From Rhodobacterales bacterium (GTDB taxonomy: Bacteria; Pseudomonadota; Alphaproteobacteria; Rhodobacterales; Rhodobacteraceae): DNA of 47,173 bases. The notes beneath the pieces were generated by a model. It was given only the letters and a program-made list of their open reading frames with translations, had not been told where the DNA came from and did no database searches. A program made the translations under genes and the position numbers. The DNA lies in NCBI GenBank assembly GCA_017303485.1, contig JAFLCY010000021.1, positions 1 through 47,173 on the forward strand, in the 5' to 3' direction. Below, one piece after another: positions 1 to 7,804 of this stretch; within the stretch, counting starts at the first letter, position 1; each line of letters begins with the position of its first letter.

Positions 1-504
1 CGCCCCATGGCGACGATCACCGACGACACGCTCGACTGGTACGGGTTCGATGCTTTCGGGGGGGCGGTGCATGACGTGATCGGCACGCGCTGCGATCCCT
101 ATACCCATGCGCTCTTGTCGGGCGGCGAGCAGTATCATCATTGCTGCCATTCCAACCTGACGCGGGCGGTTTCAGCGCAGTCAGGCCTGCCACTGCATGC
201 GGCGGAATTGCAGGTGCATGATGTATTGAACGTCTTCATGTGTACCGGGTTCACCCGCGAAACGGGGCAGTATTTCATGAAGGCCAGCCCGGTGCGGCCC
301 GGGGATTATCTGGAGTTCATGGCCGAGATCGACCTTCTCGGTGCGCTGTCGGCCTGCCCGGGTGGGGATTGTTCGGCGGAGCATTCCTCGGACGTGGCGA
401 CCTGTCATCCGCTTCTGGTGCAGGTGTTCAAGCCGAAGGCCGCGCCGGTCGGCTGGCAGCCGTCAGGGCAGAACCCCTATGACCGGAGCCACGGTCAGGA
501 ATAG
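1..504 (+). CDS. DUF1989 family protein (urea carboxylase-associated type), 5' truncated
   Basis: The frame is open to the first base of the window, so the N-terminus is missing; the first visible Met (position 7) is probably internal. The 167 visible codons match the C-terminal part of DUF1989 proteins, with a CHSN segment, a GDYLEF segment and the CPGGDCS motif typical of the family. Members are often found next to urea or allophanate metabolism genes and some carry the name urea carboxylase-associated protein, but the biochemical role is not settled. The gene converges on the aldo/keto reductase and overlaps its 3' end by about 10 bp. Upstream partners lie outside the window, so the nitrogen-metabolism link cannot be tested here. 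Confidence 0.75.
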   Translation, partial: RPMATITDDTLDWYGFDAFGGAVHDVIGTRCDPYTHALLSGGEQYHHCCHSNLTRAVSAQSGLPLHAAELQVHDVLNVFMCTGFTRETGQYFMKASPVRPGDYLEFMAEIDLLGALSACPGGDCSAEHSSDVATCHPLLVQVFKPKAAPVGWQPSGQNPYDRSHGQE

Positions 505-1478
505 CGCTCCACTGTCGCGGCCTGCTGGTCGTCGTAGCGGTCGCCCCAGGCCCAGCCGGTGGGGAGGAGGCGGTCGATCTGCCAACGGTCCTCGTCGCTG
601 AGGTCAATCTCGGGGGCCATGGCCCAGGCGCCGAGGTGGTCCGCGCTCCGGGTACCGGGGATCGGGATGATGTGGGGTGCGCGGTCGAGAAGCCAGGCCA
701 AGGCGAGAGCGGCGGGCGTGAAGCCCCGCTGGCGCGCGTAGGCGTGGAAGGCGTCGAGTTTGGTCTTGTTGTGCGGCCAGTTCTCGGCATGGAAGCGCGG
801 GATGCGGGTGCGGAATTCCTTGGGCGCAAAGGTCGCGGGCTCGGCCATCGGCGTGCCGAAGGCGCCACGGGCGAGGGGAGCGAAGGGAACGAAGGCGACG
901 CCCAACTGGGCGCAGCGCTGGATCAGGCCAAGCTCGGGCGTGCGGGTCCAGAGCGAGTATTCGTTCTGCACCGCCATGACGGGGTGGACGGCGTGACAGC
1001 GTTCGAGGGTGTAGGGGCCGATTTCGGAAAGGCCGTAGCCGAGGATTTTCCCCTCTTCCTGAAGGCGTTGCATGGTTCCAGCCAGATCTTCCGCCGGGAT
1101 CAGCGGATCGTGGCGGTGGGCATAGAAGAGGGTGACGTGATCCACGCCGAGCCGCTTCAGCGAGCCTTCCAGTTCGGCGCGAAGATGGTCGGGCCGGTTG
1201 TCGATTGGGCGGGCTGGGTCGTCGGAGAAGGCGGCCTTGGTGGCGATATGGGGGCGGTGGCCGCGGGTCTTCAGCCAGGTGCCGATCATCGTTTCGCTGA
1301 CGCCCTCGCCATAGCGGTTTGCGGTGTCAAGGAAGGTGATCCCGTGATCCCAGGCGGCGTCGAGGGTGCGGAGGGTCTCAGCTTCGGTCGTCGGGCCGAA
1401 CATGCCGCCGAAGGACAGACAACCAAGGCCGAGGGCGGAGACCTTTGGGCCTGTCTTGCCAAGTTGTCGCTGTCGCAT
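495..1478 (-). CDS. Aldo/keto reductase
   Basis: NAD(P)H-dependent oxidoreductase of the aldo/keto reductase superfamily, 327 residues, cytoplasmic. The classic catalytic tetrad is visible: Asp51 and Tyr56 in DTANRYGEG, Lys81 in IATKAAF, and His121 in LFYAHRHD. The C-terminal half has the PIPGTRS cofactor motif. The start at 1478 is chosen because the protein then begins MRQRQLGKTG, the usual family N-terminus, and an AGGAGA Shine-Dalgarno lies just upstream; a Met 14 codons further out would add residues not seen in the family. The substrate cannot be inferred. It lies downstream of and in the same direction as the SHMT-like gene (about 70 bp apart), so the two may be co-transcribed. Confidence 0.88.
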   Translation of the reverse strand: MRQRQLGKTGPKVSALGLGCLSFGGMFGPTTEAETLRTLDAAWDHGITFLDTANRYGEGVSETMIGTWLKTRGHRPHIATKAAFSDDPARPIDNRPDHLRAELEGSLKRLGVDHVTLFYAHRHDPLIPAEDLAGTMQRLQEEGKILGYGLSEIGPYTLERCHAVHPVMAVQNEYSLWTRTPELGLIQRCAQLGVAFVPFAPLARGAFGTPMAEPATFAPKEFRTRIPRFHAENWPHNKTKLDAFHAYARQRGFTPAALALAWLLDRAPHIIPIPGTRSADHLGAWAMAPEIDLSDEDRWQIDRLLPTGWAWGDRYDDQQAATVERYS

Positions 1479-1547
1479 CGCCGTCTCCTGCCGACTGGGG
1501 GGCAGGCAGGAGACGATCACGAATCGCTTTGGTCAAGGTCCGTCGCG

Positions 1548-2867
1548 TCAGGCGTTCACGAAATGCATGCCCTGGAACCGGGCGCGCAGTGCCTTGGTCC
1601 GCGGTGCCACGGTTTCCGGCGCGTTGGAGCGCAGGCCCTCGGCGATCAGTGCCGCCAGTGCCGGGGCGTCGGCGGGGGTGACGCCACGGCGGACGAGTTC
1701 CGGCGTGCCGATGCGGAGGCCGTTCATGTCGCCAGCAACTTCGGGGATCGGCAGTCCGATGCCGCAAGCCAGGAAACCGGCCTTGCGCAGGGTCTTGGAA
1801 GCGGCCTGCCCGCCGCCGAAGGCTGCGGCTTCGATGGCGAACTGATGCGAGGTCGTGGCACCCTTGTCGGCGGCGAAGACCGGAAGACCAAGTTTCACCA
1901 GCTCTGCCGCGAGCGCCTTGGCGAGATCGACCATGGCTTTCGCATAGGCTGCGCCATGGTCCCGCCAGTCAAGCATGGTCAGGGCCAGGGCGGCAGGTTT
2001 TGCGGCGTCGAAGTTCGCGGTGAGGCCGGGGAAGGCACTCGCATCAAGGCGCTGCGCGATCTCGGCATCATTGGTCACGATCAGGCCGCCTGCCGGACCG
2101 CCGAGCGATTTGTAGGTGCTCATCGTCATCAGATGCGCGCCTTCGGCCAATGGGTCGGGGAAAGTGCCGCCTGCGATCATGCCGCATTGGTGGGCGGCGT
2201 CGAACAGGACCTTTGCACCGACCTGATCGGCGATCTTGCGGACCTCGGCCACCGGATGGGCAAAGAGGTTGAGGCTGCCACCAACAGTGATGACCTTGGG
2301 CCGGACCGCATGGGCGAGGTCGCGAAGAGCGGCAAGATCAATGGTGTAGCCATCGGCGTCGATAGGCGCGGGATGGGTGGTCAGCCCGTAAAGTCCGGCG
2401 CACCCGGCGGCGTGGTGGGTGACATGGCCGCCGATGGTGCCGGGAGGCGCGATGATCGCATCGCCAGGCCTGGCCAGCGCCATGAAGCCGTAAAGGTTGG
2501 CCAGGGCACCGGAGCCGACGCGGATTTCGGCGAACCGGGCATTGAACACCTCCGCGGCAAGTTCGGCGGCGATGACCTCGATTTCCTCGATCGCCTCCAG
2601 CCCCATCTCGTACTTGTCGCCCGGATAGCCAAGGCTGGGACGGGACCCGAGACCGGCGGCCAGTGCGGCCTCGGCCTTGGGGTTCATCACATTGGTCGCC
2701 GGGTTCAGGTTGAAGCAGTCCTGATCGTGGATTTCCTGATTGCGCGCAATCAGTTGATCGATCCGCGCGGTGACGGCGGCGGTGGGCTTGCCGGCATCGC
2801 CGGCAAGGCGCTGGATATAGGTTTCGCAGGCAGCGGGAACCCAGGGGCGGGGGGCAAGATGGGGCAT
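1548..2867 (-). CDS. SHMT-like PLP-dependent enzyme
   Basis: 439-residue fold-type I PLP enzyme of the serine hydroxymethyltransferase family. Seen: GGHVTHH (His148, stacks on PLP in SHMT), FDAAHQ (Asp223/His226), the Schiff-base Lys253 in MSTYKSLGGPAGG, and Arg384 in GLRIGTPE, which binds substrate carboxylate in SHMT. Not seen: the canonical NKYAEGYP loop; here it reads GSRPSLGYPG, so the Tyr and the catalytic Glu of that loop (Tyr55/Glu57 in E. coli GlyA) are Pro and Leu, and the SENY motif nearer the N-terminus is also absent. It is therefore probably not the housekeeping GlyA; an alternative hydroxy-amino-acid or alpha-methylserine-type aldolase is possible. GAGGAGA precedes the ATG. Divergent from the LysR gene, which probably controls it. 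Confidence 0.8.
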   Translation of the reverse strand: MPHLAPRPWVPAACETYIQRLAGDAGKPTAAVTARIDQLIARNQEIHDQDCFNLNPATNVMNPKAEAALAAGLGSRPSLGYPGDKYEMGLEAIEEIEVIAAELAAEVFNARFAEIRVGSGALANLYGFMALARPGDAIIAPPGTIGGHVTHHAAGCAGLYGLTTHPAPIDADGYTIDLAALRDLAHAVRPKVITVGGSLNLFAHPVAEVRKIADQVGAKVLFDAAHQCGMIAGGTFPDPLAEGAHLMTMSTYKSLGGPAGGLIVTNDAEIAQRLDASAFPGLTANFDAAKPAALALTMLDWRDHGAAYAKAMVDLAKALAAELVKLGLPVFAADKGATTSHQFAIEAAAFGGGQAASKTLRKAGFLACGIGLPIPEVAGDMNGLRIGTPELVRRGVTPADAPALAALIAEGLRSNAPETVAPRTKALRARFQGMHFVNA

Positions 2868-2954
2868 GGCGATCTCCTCTTAGGTGAAGCTAATCGTCGC
2901 CGGGCTTGCAAACAAATCAGTTCTGCGAAAAATTAGGGTCAGGAAAATTGAATC

Positions 2955-3821
2955 ATGCCAGTTGCGCCCCCACCCGCTCACCGCCTGCCCCTGAACGCGC
3001 TGCGCGCCTTCGAGGCGGCAGCGCGGACGGGGGCGTTCACCTTGGCGGCGGTGGAACTGGGTGTCAATCCGGGCGCGGTGACGGCGCATGTGAAGGCGCT
3101 GGAAGAGGTGCTGGGGGCTGCGCTGTTCGAGCGGCAGGCAAAGGGGGTTCGGCTTACCGCGCTGGGGCTGGCGGCGGCGGAGGGCTTTACCGAAGCCTTT
3201 GACGCGTTGGCCCAAGCCGAGGCGCAACTGCGGGAATTGGCGGCGCCGCAGCAGGTGCATATCGCGACGTTGCCGGCGATTGCGCAGCTGTGGTTGTCAC
3301 CGCGCCTGCCGGCCTTGCGGGCTGCCGCACCGGAAATCGTGGTGTCGATCACCGCGATGGAGGCTCCACCCAACCTGAAGCGCAGCACGCATGACCTAAG
3401 CCTGTTTCCAGCTGAAAGCGGGGGGCGGCTGGTGGTGCGGGATGAGCTGTTTCCGGTCTGCGCACCCGCTTTGGCAGAGCGGCTGCAAATGGTGTCCGAC
3501 CTGCGCGGCCTGCCCTGTCTGTCGGATTCGTCCTGGGGTGGCGATTGGGACATCTGGCTGCAGGCGGTGGGAGAAACGGTGCCGGTGCGCGGGCCGGTCT
3601 TCTCGCTGTATGCGCTGGCCGTAGAAGAAGCGGTGAACGGGGCGGGCGTGCTGATGGGGCACGGGCCGCTGGTCGCGGGGCATATGGAGCGGGGAACGTT
3701 GGTGGCGCCGTTCCCGCAGCGGGTCGGCTTGGCAGACGGGTTCCGGCTGTGGTCGGCCCGAACCATCGCACCGAAAAGCGCGCTGGCCCGGGTGGTGGAG
3801 TTTCTGATTGGGCAAGTCTAA
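2955..3821 (+). CDS. LysR family transcriptional regulator (GcvA-like)
   Basis: 288-residue LysR-type regulator. The winged helix-turn-helix occupies about residues 14-72 (LNALRAFEAAARTGAFT, then ALFERQ and the LTALG end of the domain), followed by a short co-inducer domain. The N-terminal phrase LPLNALRAFEAAAR is of the GcvA/AmpR type. It is transcribed divergently from the SHMT-like gene with an 87-bp gap, the usual arrangement for a LysR regulator and its target, so I infer it controls that gene. AGGA lies 9 bases upstream of the ATG. The co-inducer is unknown; an amino acid related to the SHMT-like substrate is a reasonable guess. Confidence 0.87.
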   Translation: MPVAPPPAHRLPLNALRAFEAAARTGAFTLAAVELGVNPGAVTAHVKALEEVLGAALFERQAKGVRLTALGLAAAEGFTEAFDALAQAEAQLRELAAPQQVHIATLPAIAQLWLSPRLPALRAAAPEIVVSITAMEAPPNLKRSTHDLSLFPAESGGRLVVRDELFPVCAPALAERLQMVSDLRGLPCLSDSSWGGDWDIWLQAVGETVPVRGPVFSLYALAVEEAVNGAGVLMGHGPLVAGHMERGTLVAPFPQRVGLADGFRLWSARTIAPKSALARVVEFLIGQV

Positions 3822-3840
3822 GAATTTTCTGGAAATTCTT
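3820..3840. terminator. AT-rich hairpin between convergent LysR and deoD genes
   Basis: An 8-bp perfect inverted repeat (AAGAATTT / AAATTCTT, 5-base loop) begins inside the LysR TAA stop codon and sits between two convergent genes. It is AT-rich in a GC-rich region and could work as a weak bidirectional terminator, though no long T-run follows on the + strand. Confidence 0.35.
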
Positions 3841-3860
3841 GGACCCACACACACAGTTTG

Positions 3861-4565
3861 CTAGCCGAAGGCGGCCTCAAGCGCGATTTCGACCATGGCG
3901 CCAAAGCTGCGCTCACGCTGGTCCGAGGGCAGGGCTTCGCCCGTGGTGATGTGGTCCGACACAGTCAGGACCGCCAGCGCCCGGGCCTTGTGGCGTGCGG
4001 CGACCATGTAAAGCTCGGCTGCCTCCATTTCCACGCCAAGGCAGCCATGGCGCATCAGTTCTGCCGAAAGGTCGGGGCGTTCGTCGTAGAACGTGTCGGA
4101 AGAATAGATCCCGCCGACATGGACCTTGGTACCCTTGGCCGTCGCGGCCGCGTAAGCCTTTGACAGAAGACCAAAATCTGCGCAGGGCGCGAAGTTCAGC
4201 TCTCTGAAGATCGTGCGCGAGGGCGAGCCGACGGTCGAGGCGGTCTGCGCCAGGATCACGTCACGCACCTTGACATGTTCGGGCAGCGCACCGGCCGAGC
4301 CGATGCGGATCAGTGTCTTGGCGCCATAGTCGCGGATCAGTTCGTTGGCGTAGATCGACAAGGAGGGCATCCCCATGCCGGAACCGTGGATCGTGACCCG
4401 ATGGCCGTTCCAGGTGCCGGTAAAGCCCAGCATGCCCCGGACCTCGTTCACCAGCACCGCGTCCTTGAGGAAAGTCTGCGCGGCCCAGCGGGCCCGGTAG
4501 GGGTCACCCGGCAGAAGAACGGTTTCGGCGATGTCGCCTGGCTTGGCGCCGATATGGACTGTCAT
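3861..4565 (-). CDS. deoD: Purine nucleoside phosphorylase, DeoD type
   Basis: Phosphorolysis of purine (deoxy)nucleosides to free base and (deoxy)ribose-1-phosphate in the cytoplasm, for salvage. 234 residues, the normal length of hexameric DeoD (E. coli about 239). Seen: N-terminal [22 protein letters not shown] (phosphate-binding GDP), the MGMPS segment, IRIGSAGAL, the substrate-binding [10 protein letters not shown], and VSDHITTGE with the catalytic Asp. A GGGGAGA Shine-Dalgarno precedes the ATG. Monocistronic as far as can be seen: the upstream 155 bp hold no gene and the 3' end faces the LysR gene. Confidence 0.95.
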   Translation of the reverse strand: MTVHIGAKPGDIAETVLLPGDPYRARWAAQTFLKDAVLVNEVRGMLGFTGTWNGHRVTIHGSGMGMPSLSIYANELIRDYGAKTLIRIGSAGALPEHVKVRDVILAQTASTVGSPSRTIFRELNFAPCADFGLLSKAYAAATAKGTKVHVGGIYSSDTFYDERPDLSAELMRHGCLGVEMEAAELYMVAARHKARALAVLTVSDHITTGEALPSDQRERSFGAMVEIALEAAFG

Positions 4566-4720
4566 GATTCTCCCCTGCAGTCGAAACCAGGGTTACGGCC
4601 CTGAATTCTCGCCATTTTGTATGTCTTCGTCGCGTCTTCCTTCTGTCTTCCCGCAAGAGAGACGGCGGAACGGCGCGGTGCCTATTAATGCGGCACGCAA
4701 AGGGGATGGCAAGGGGGCGG

Positions 4721-5173
4721 TCAGTTCAGGTACTCGACGAAGGCAAACCCGGCAATGGCGGTGTCCCAGCGCAGTCGTGAGGTCATGTCATCGGGCTTGT
4801 TCAGCAGGAACCCGGCGGTGGTGATGATCAGGTCTTGCCGGTCGCCCGCCTGTTCCAGCCTCCAGTCCAGCACGATCGTCGGGTGTCGCACCGTGCCTAC
4901 AAAGGCGGTCAGTTCGCATCCGGCGCCCTCGCCGCAGAACATGGCGGGGGCGGTCGAGCAGGAAAGCTTGCTGCCATCGAGCAAAAGGTCCGGTTGCCCG
5001 TCCCCGCTCAGCTCAGCCTCGACCACGGCATCTTCGGCGATGGTCAGGGTTCCACCCTGCGCGGCGCAGGCGGATTGATGGTAGTCGAGGACCATCTTGA
5101 CGGCGGCGGCCGGACTCTCATCAGCCAAGGCGGGAAGGGCGGTCAGCGCAAGAACAGCAATGGGACGGATCAT
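4721..5173 (-). CDS. Small exported protein with four Cys and acidic loop (paralogue of upstream gene)
   Basis: 150 residues with an N-terminal signal peptide (MIRPIAVLALTALPALA, predicted cleavage after Ala17). The mature part has an acidic SGDGQPDLLLD segment resembling a calcium-binding DxDxDG loop, and four cysteines at 36, 72, 80 and 86. The same layout occurs in the preceding gene, so the two are tandem paralogues. The start at 5173 is supported by an ATGA overlap with the upstream stop codon (translational coupling) and by placing the signal peptide at the N-terminus. I do not recognise a named family; a periplasmic protein stabilised by two disulfides is the simplest reading. Confidence 0.75.
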   Translation of the reverse strand: MIRPIAVLALTALPALADESPAAAVKMVLDYHQSACAAQGGTLTIAEDAVVEAELSGDGQPDLLLDGSKLSCSTAPAMFCGEGAGCELTAFVGTVRHPTIVLDWRLEQAGDRQDLIITTAGFLLNKPDDMTSRLRWDTAIAGFAFVEYLN

Positions 5174-5565
5174 TGCAGTTGCCATTCGCTGCCCGACCAC
5201 AGGAAACGGACGGTCTCCCCCTGATCGTTCGGCGCGGAAAGATAGGTCGTGCCGTCGTCGGTCACTGTGTCCCACTCATGAAGAAGAAGGGCGCCCCGGG
5301 TGCCGTCGATCAGGGTATCGACGGCACAGCCGCCGGTGCCGCAGTAGGTGCCCAGGCTGTCCGAACACTGGAAGGCGGAGCTGTCGATCACCCAGTCGGG
5401 ATTGCCGTCGCCATTCAGGTCGCGCTGGGTGACGGATTCGGCGGGGGCGGTGAAGCTGCCCTCGCAGACCGATCCGGCCTCGTCGATGATGGCGGCGACT
5501 TCCGGCGGCCAGTCCTGGGCGCAGACGGGGGAGGCGAAGGCCAGGAGGACGAAGAGGGGGCGCAT
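5170..5565 (-). CDS. Small exported protein with four Cys and DLNGDG loop (paralogue of downstream gene)
   Basis: 131 residues. A signal peptide (MRPLFVLLAFASPVCA, cleavage after Ala16) is followed by a mature domain with Cys34, Cys67, Cys75 and Cys80 and the loop RDLNGDGNPDWVID, where acidic residues are spaced as in EF-hand or dockerin-like calcium sites. The next gene overlaps by four bases and repeats the same pattern of loop, CGxG-type turn and cysteines, so duplication is likely. Probably periplasmic. Function unknown; no enzymatic motif is visible. Confidence 0.75.
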   Translation of the reverse strand: MRPLFVLLAFASPVCAQDWPPEVAAIIDEAGSVCEGSFTAPAESVTQRDLNGDGNPDWVIDSSAFQCSDSLGTYCGTGGCAVDTLIDGTRGALLLHEWDTVTDDGTTYLSAPNDQGETVRFLWSGSEWQLQ

Positions 5566-5660
5566 GGGCGTGCCTTTCCAGATGGGAACGGCATAGAGCT
5601 ATTCGTCTGACCGGCGCGGGGAAAGGCAGGAAAACCATGCCTTTCCGCTAGTGCACGCCG

Positions 5661-7613
5661 CTATTCCGCCGCCACCGGGGCGGGGTCGGCCAGTGCCACA
5701 AGGTCCAGCATGATCTGGTTCAGCTGGAAATCCTTGGGCGTGTAGACCTGCGCCACGCCCATGGCTTTCAGTGCCTTCGCATCCTCGTCCGGGATGATGC
5801 CGCCGACGACGAGGGGTTGGGTGAGACCCGCCTTTTCCATCAGGTCCAGCGTCTCGCGGAGGAGCGGCAGGTGGCTGCCGGAGAGGATGGAAAGGCCGAT
5901 CACATCGGGTTGCTTCTCGGCGGCGGCGGAGACGATTTCCTGGGGAGTCAGGCGGATTCCATCGTAGGTGATCTCCATCCCGCAATCGCGGGCGCGGGCG
6001 GCGATCTGCTCGGCGCCGTTGGAATGGCCGTCGAGGCCGGGCTTGCCGAGGAGGAGGCGGAGAGGGCGGCCAAGCTTGGTGGCGACCTGTGCCACCGCGT
6101 CGCGGACGGGCTCCAGCCCTTCGGTGCGGTTCGAGGGGTGTTGGGAGACGCCGGTGGGGGCGCGGTATTCGCCATAAAGCGCGCGCATCGCCCCGCCCCA
6201 TTCGCCGGTCGTAACGCCCGCCTTGGCGCAGGCGATGGAGGCGGGCATGATGTTCTCGCCGGTCTGGGCCGCCTTCCGCAGCGCGGCGAGGGCATCACTG
6301 ACCTTCTGCGGGTCGCGCCCGGCGCGCCAGTCGGCAAGGCGGGTGCATTGATCGGACTCGGCCTTCGGATCGGCTGTCATGATCGCGCCGTCGCCTGTGG
6401 CGAGGGGAGAGGGCTCGGTGGTGGTGAATTTGTTCACGCCGACGACGGTGGTTTCGCCGGATTCGATCTTCGAAAGGCGTTCGGCATTCGCTTCGACCAG
6501 GCGGGATTTCATGTAGGCGATGGCCGCGACTGCCCCGCCCATGGCATCGATATGGGCAAGTTCCTCCAACGCGCCCTTCTTCAGCGCGTCAACCTTGCGG
6601 TCCACGGCGGGATTGCCGTCGAAGAGGTCGTCGTAGTCGAGAAGGTCGGTCTCATAGGCCAGGATCTGCTGCATCCGGAGCGACCATTGCTGGTCAAAGG
6701 GGCGGGGCAGGCCCAGCGCCTCGTTCCAGGCGGGAAGCTGGACGGCGCGGGCGCGGGCGTTCTTCGACAGGGTGACGGCCAGCATTTCCAGAAGGATGCG
6801 GTAGACATTGTTTTCCGGCTGCTGTTCGGTGAGGCCAAGCGAGTTGACCTGCACCCCATAGCGGAAGCGGCGGTGCTTGGCGTCGGCGATGCCGTAGCGG
6901 GACTCCAGCAGTTCATCCCAAAGGGCGGTGAAGGCGCGCATCTTGCAGAGCTCGGTCACGAAGCGGATGCCGGCATTGACAAAAAACGACATTCTTCCCG
7001 CCATGGCAGGGAAATCTGCCGCAGGAACTTTCACTTTCAGATCATCCAGTACCGCACAGGCCGTTGCGAGTGCGAAGGCCAGTTCCTGTTCCGGCGTGGC
7101 CCCGGCCTCTTGCAGATGGTAGCTGCAGACGTTCATCGGGTTCCACTTTGGCAGGTGTTTCCCGGTGTAGGCGGCGACATCGGTGATCAGGCGCAAGGAC
7201 GGCTGCGGCGGCAGGATGTAGGTCCCGCGTGAGAGGTATTCCTTGATGATGTCATTCTGCACGGTGCCTTGCAGTGCGGCGATGTCGGCGCCCTGCTCCT
7301 CGGCGACGGCGATATACAGTGCCAGAAGCCAGGGGGCGGTGGCGTTGATCGTCATCGAGGTGTTCATCTGTTCCAGGGGAATGTCCCGGAACAGGGCGCG
7401 CATGTCGCCAAGATGGGCGACGGGCACGCCGACCTTGCCGACCTCGCCCGCAGCGCGCGGATCGTCGCTGTCGTAGCCGGTCTGAGTCGGCAGGTCGAAG
7501 GCGACCGAGAGGCCGGTCTGACCCTTGGCGAGGTTCATGCGGTAGAGCGCGTTCGAGGCGTTGGCGGTGGAATGGCCGGCATAGGTGCGGAAGAGCCAGG
7601 GTTTCTCGGACAT
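5661..7613 (-). CDS. ecm: Ethylmalonyl-CoA mutase
   Basis: Coenzyme B12-dependent mutase converting (2R)-ethylmalonyl-CoA to (2S)-methylsuccinyl-CoA in the ethylmalonyl-CoA pathway (also called meaA). 650 residues: an acyl-CoA mutase barrel (residues about 1-490, with FDLPTQTGYDSDDPRA and MNTSMTINATAPW), then a cobalamin-binding domain with LGKPGLDGHSNGAEQIA, the DxHxxG motif placing the cobalt-ligating His at 530, and the downstream SILSGSH and GGIIPDED turns. Single-chain architecture and length fit Ecm rather than the longer methylmalonyl-CoA mutase. The divergent neighbours lead to ccr, which makes the substrate's precursor, strengthening the call. Confidence 0.95.
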   Translation of the reverse strand: MSEKPWLFRTYAGHSTANASNALYRMNLAKGQTGLSVAFDLPTQTGYDSDDPRAAGEVGKVGVPVAHLGDMRALFRDIPLEQMNTSMTINATAPWLLALYIAVAEEQGADIAALQGTVQNDIIKEYLSRGTYILPPQPSLRLITDVAAYTGKHLPKWNPMNVCSYHLQEAGATPEQELAFALATACAVLDDLKVKVPAADFPAMAGRMSFFVNAGIRFVTELCKMRAFTALWDELLESRYGIADAKHRRFRYGVQVNSLGLTEQQPENNVYRILLEMLAVTLSKNARARAVQLPAWNEALGLPRPFDQQWSLRMQQILAYETDLLDYDDLFDGNPAVDRKVDALKKGALEELAHIDAMGGAVAAIAYMKSRLVEANAERLSKIESGETTVVGVNKFTTTEPSPLATGDGAIMTADPKAESDQCTRLADWRAGRDPQKVSDALAALRKAAQTGENIMPASIACAKAGVTTGEWGGAMRALYGEYRAPTGVSQHPSNRTEGLEPVRDAVAQVATKLGRPLRLLLGKPGLDGHSNGAEQIAARARDCGMEITYDGIRLTPQEIVSAAAEKQPDVIGLSILSGSHLPLLRETLDLMEKAGLTQPLVVGGIIPDEDAKALKAMGVAQVYTPKDFQLNQIMLDLVALADPAPVAAE

Positions 7614-7656
7614 GGGGCCTCGCGGATCGAGCGGGTAATTTTATTGCGTCACTGAC

Positions 7657-7686
7657 GAGATACGCGACAGATCATGCCAATGTCAA
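7657..7686 (-). promoter_or_regulatory. Candidate sigma70 promoter of ecm
   Basis: On the minus strand, TTGACA (7686-7681, perfect -35) is separated by 18 bases from TATCTC (7662-7657, a partial -10), ending about 43 bases before the ecm start codon at 7613. Assigned by eye. Confidence 0.5.
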
Positions 7687-7707
7687 TCGCTGCGCTGCGG
7701 CGATGTT

Positions 7708-7778
7708 CCTCGTGCGACTTCGCTTCTCGTCGCGGGGCGCATGCGCTGAACCGAGGAGTGACGAAGTCATCGACGAGG
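7708..7778. repeat. Palindromic intergenic element, copy A
   Basis: Imperfect inverted repeat: left arm 7708-7729 and right arm 7752-7778 around a 22-base centre. Bases 7752-7775 are an exact 24-base match to the reverse complement of 16626-16649, the left arm of copy B. It lies between the ecm promoter and the start of the acyltransferase, so it would be in that gene's leader. See copy B. Confidence 0.7.
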
Positions 7779-7804
7779 TTTGCGGTTTCGGGCAGGGTGG
7801 CGCC

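Noticed and set aside
636-2936. 766-codon + strand open frame
   Set aside because: Antisense to the aldo/keto reductase and SHMT-like genes; its Gly/Arg/Ala-rich translation shows no family motif and arises from high third-position GC.
2868-2954. LysR T-N11-A operator in the SHMT-LysR gap
   Set aside because: The gap has an AT-rich patch with repeated AAAATT, but several T-N11-A alignments are possible and none is clearly palindromic, so no site is called.
3843-3856. Short CA dinucleotide run after the LysR gene
   Set aside because: Only about five units; too short to be a meaningful microsatellite or phase-variation site, and not inside a coding region.
5817-7232. 471-codon + strand open frame opposite ecm
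   Set aside because: Mirror of the well-supported ecm gene; composition typical of an antisense shadow.
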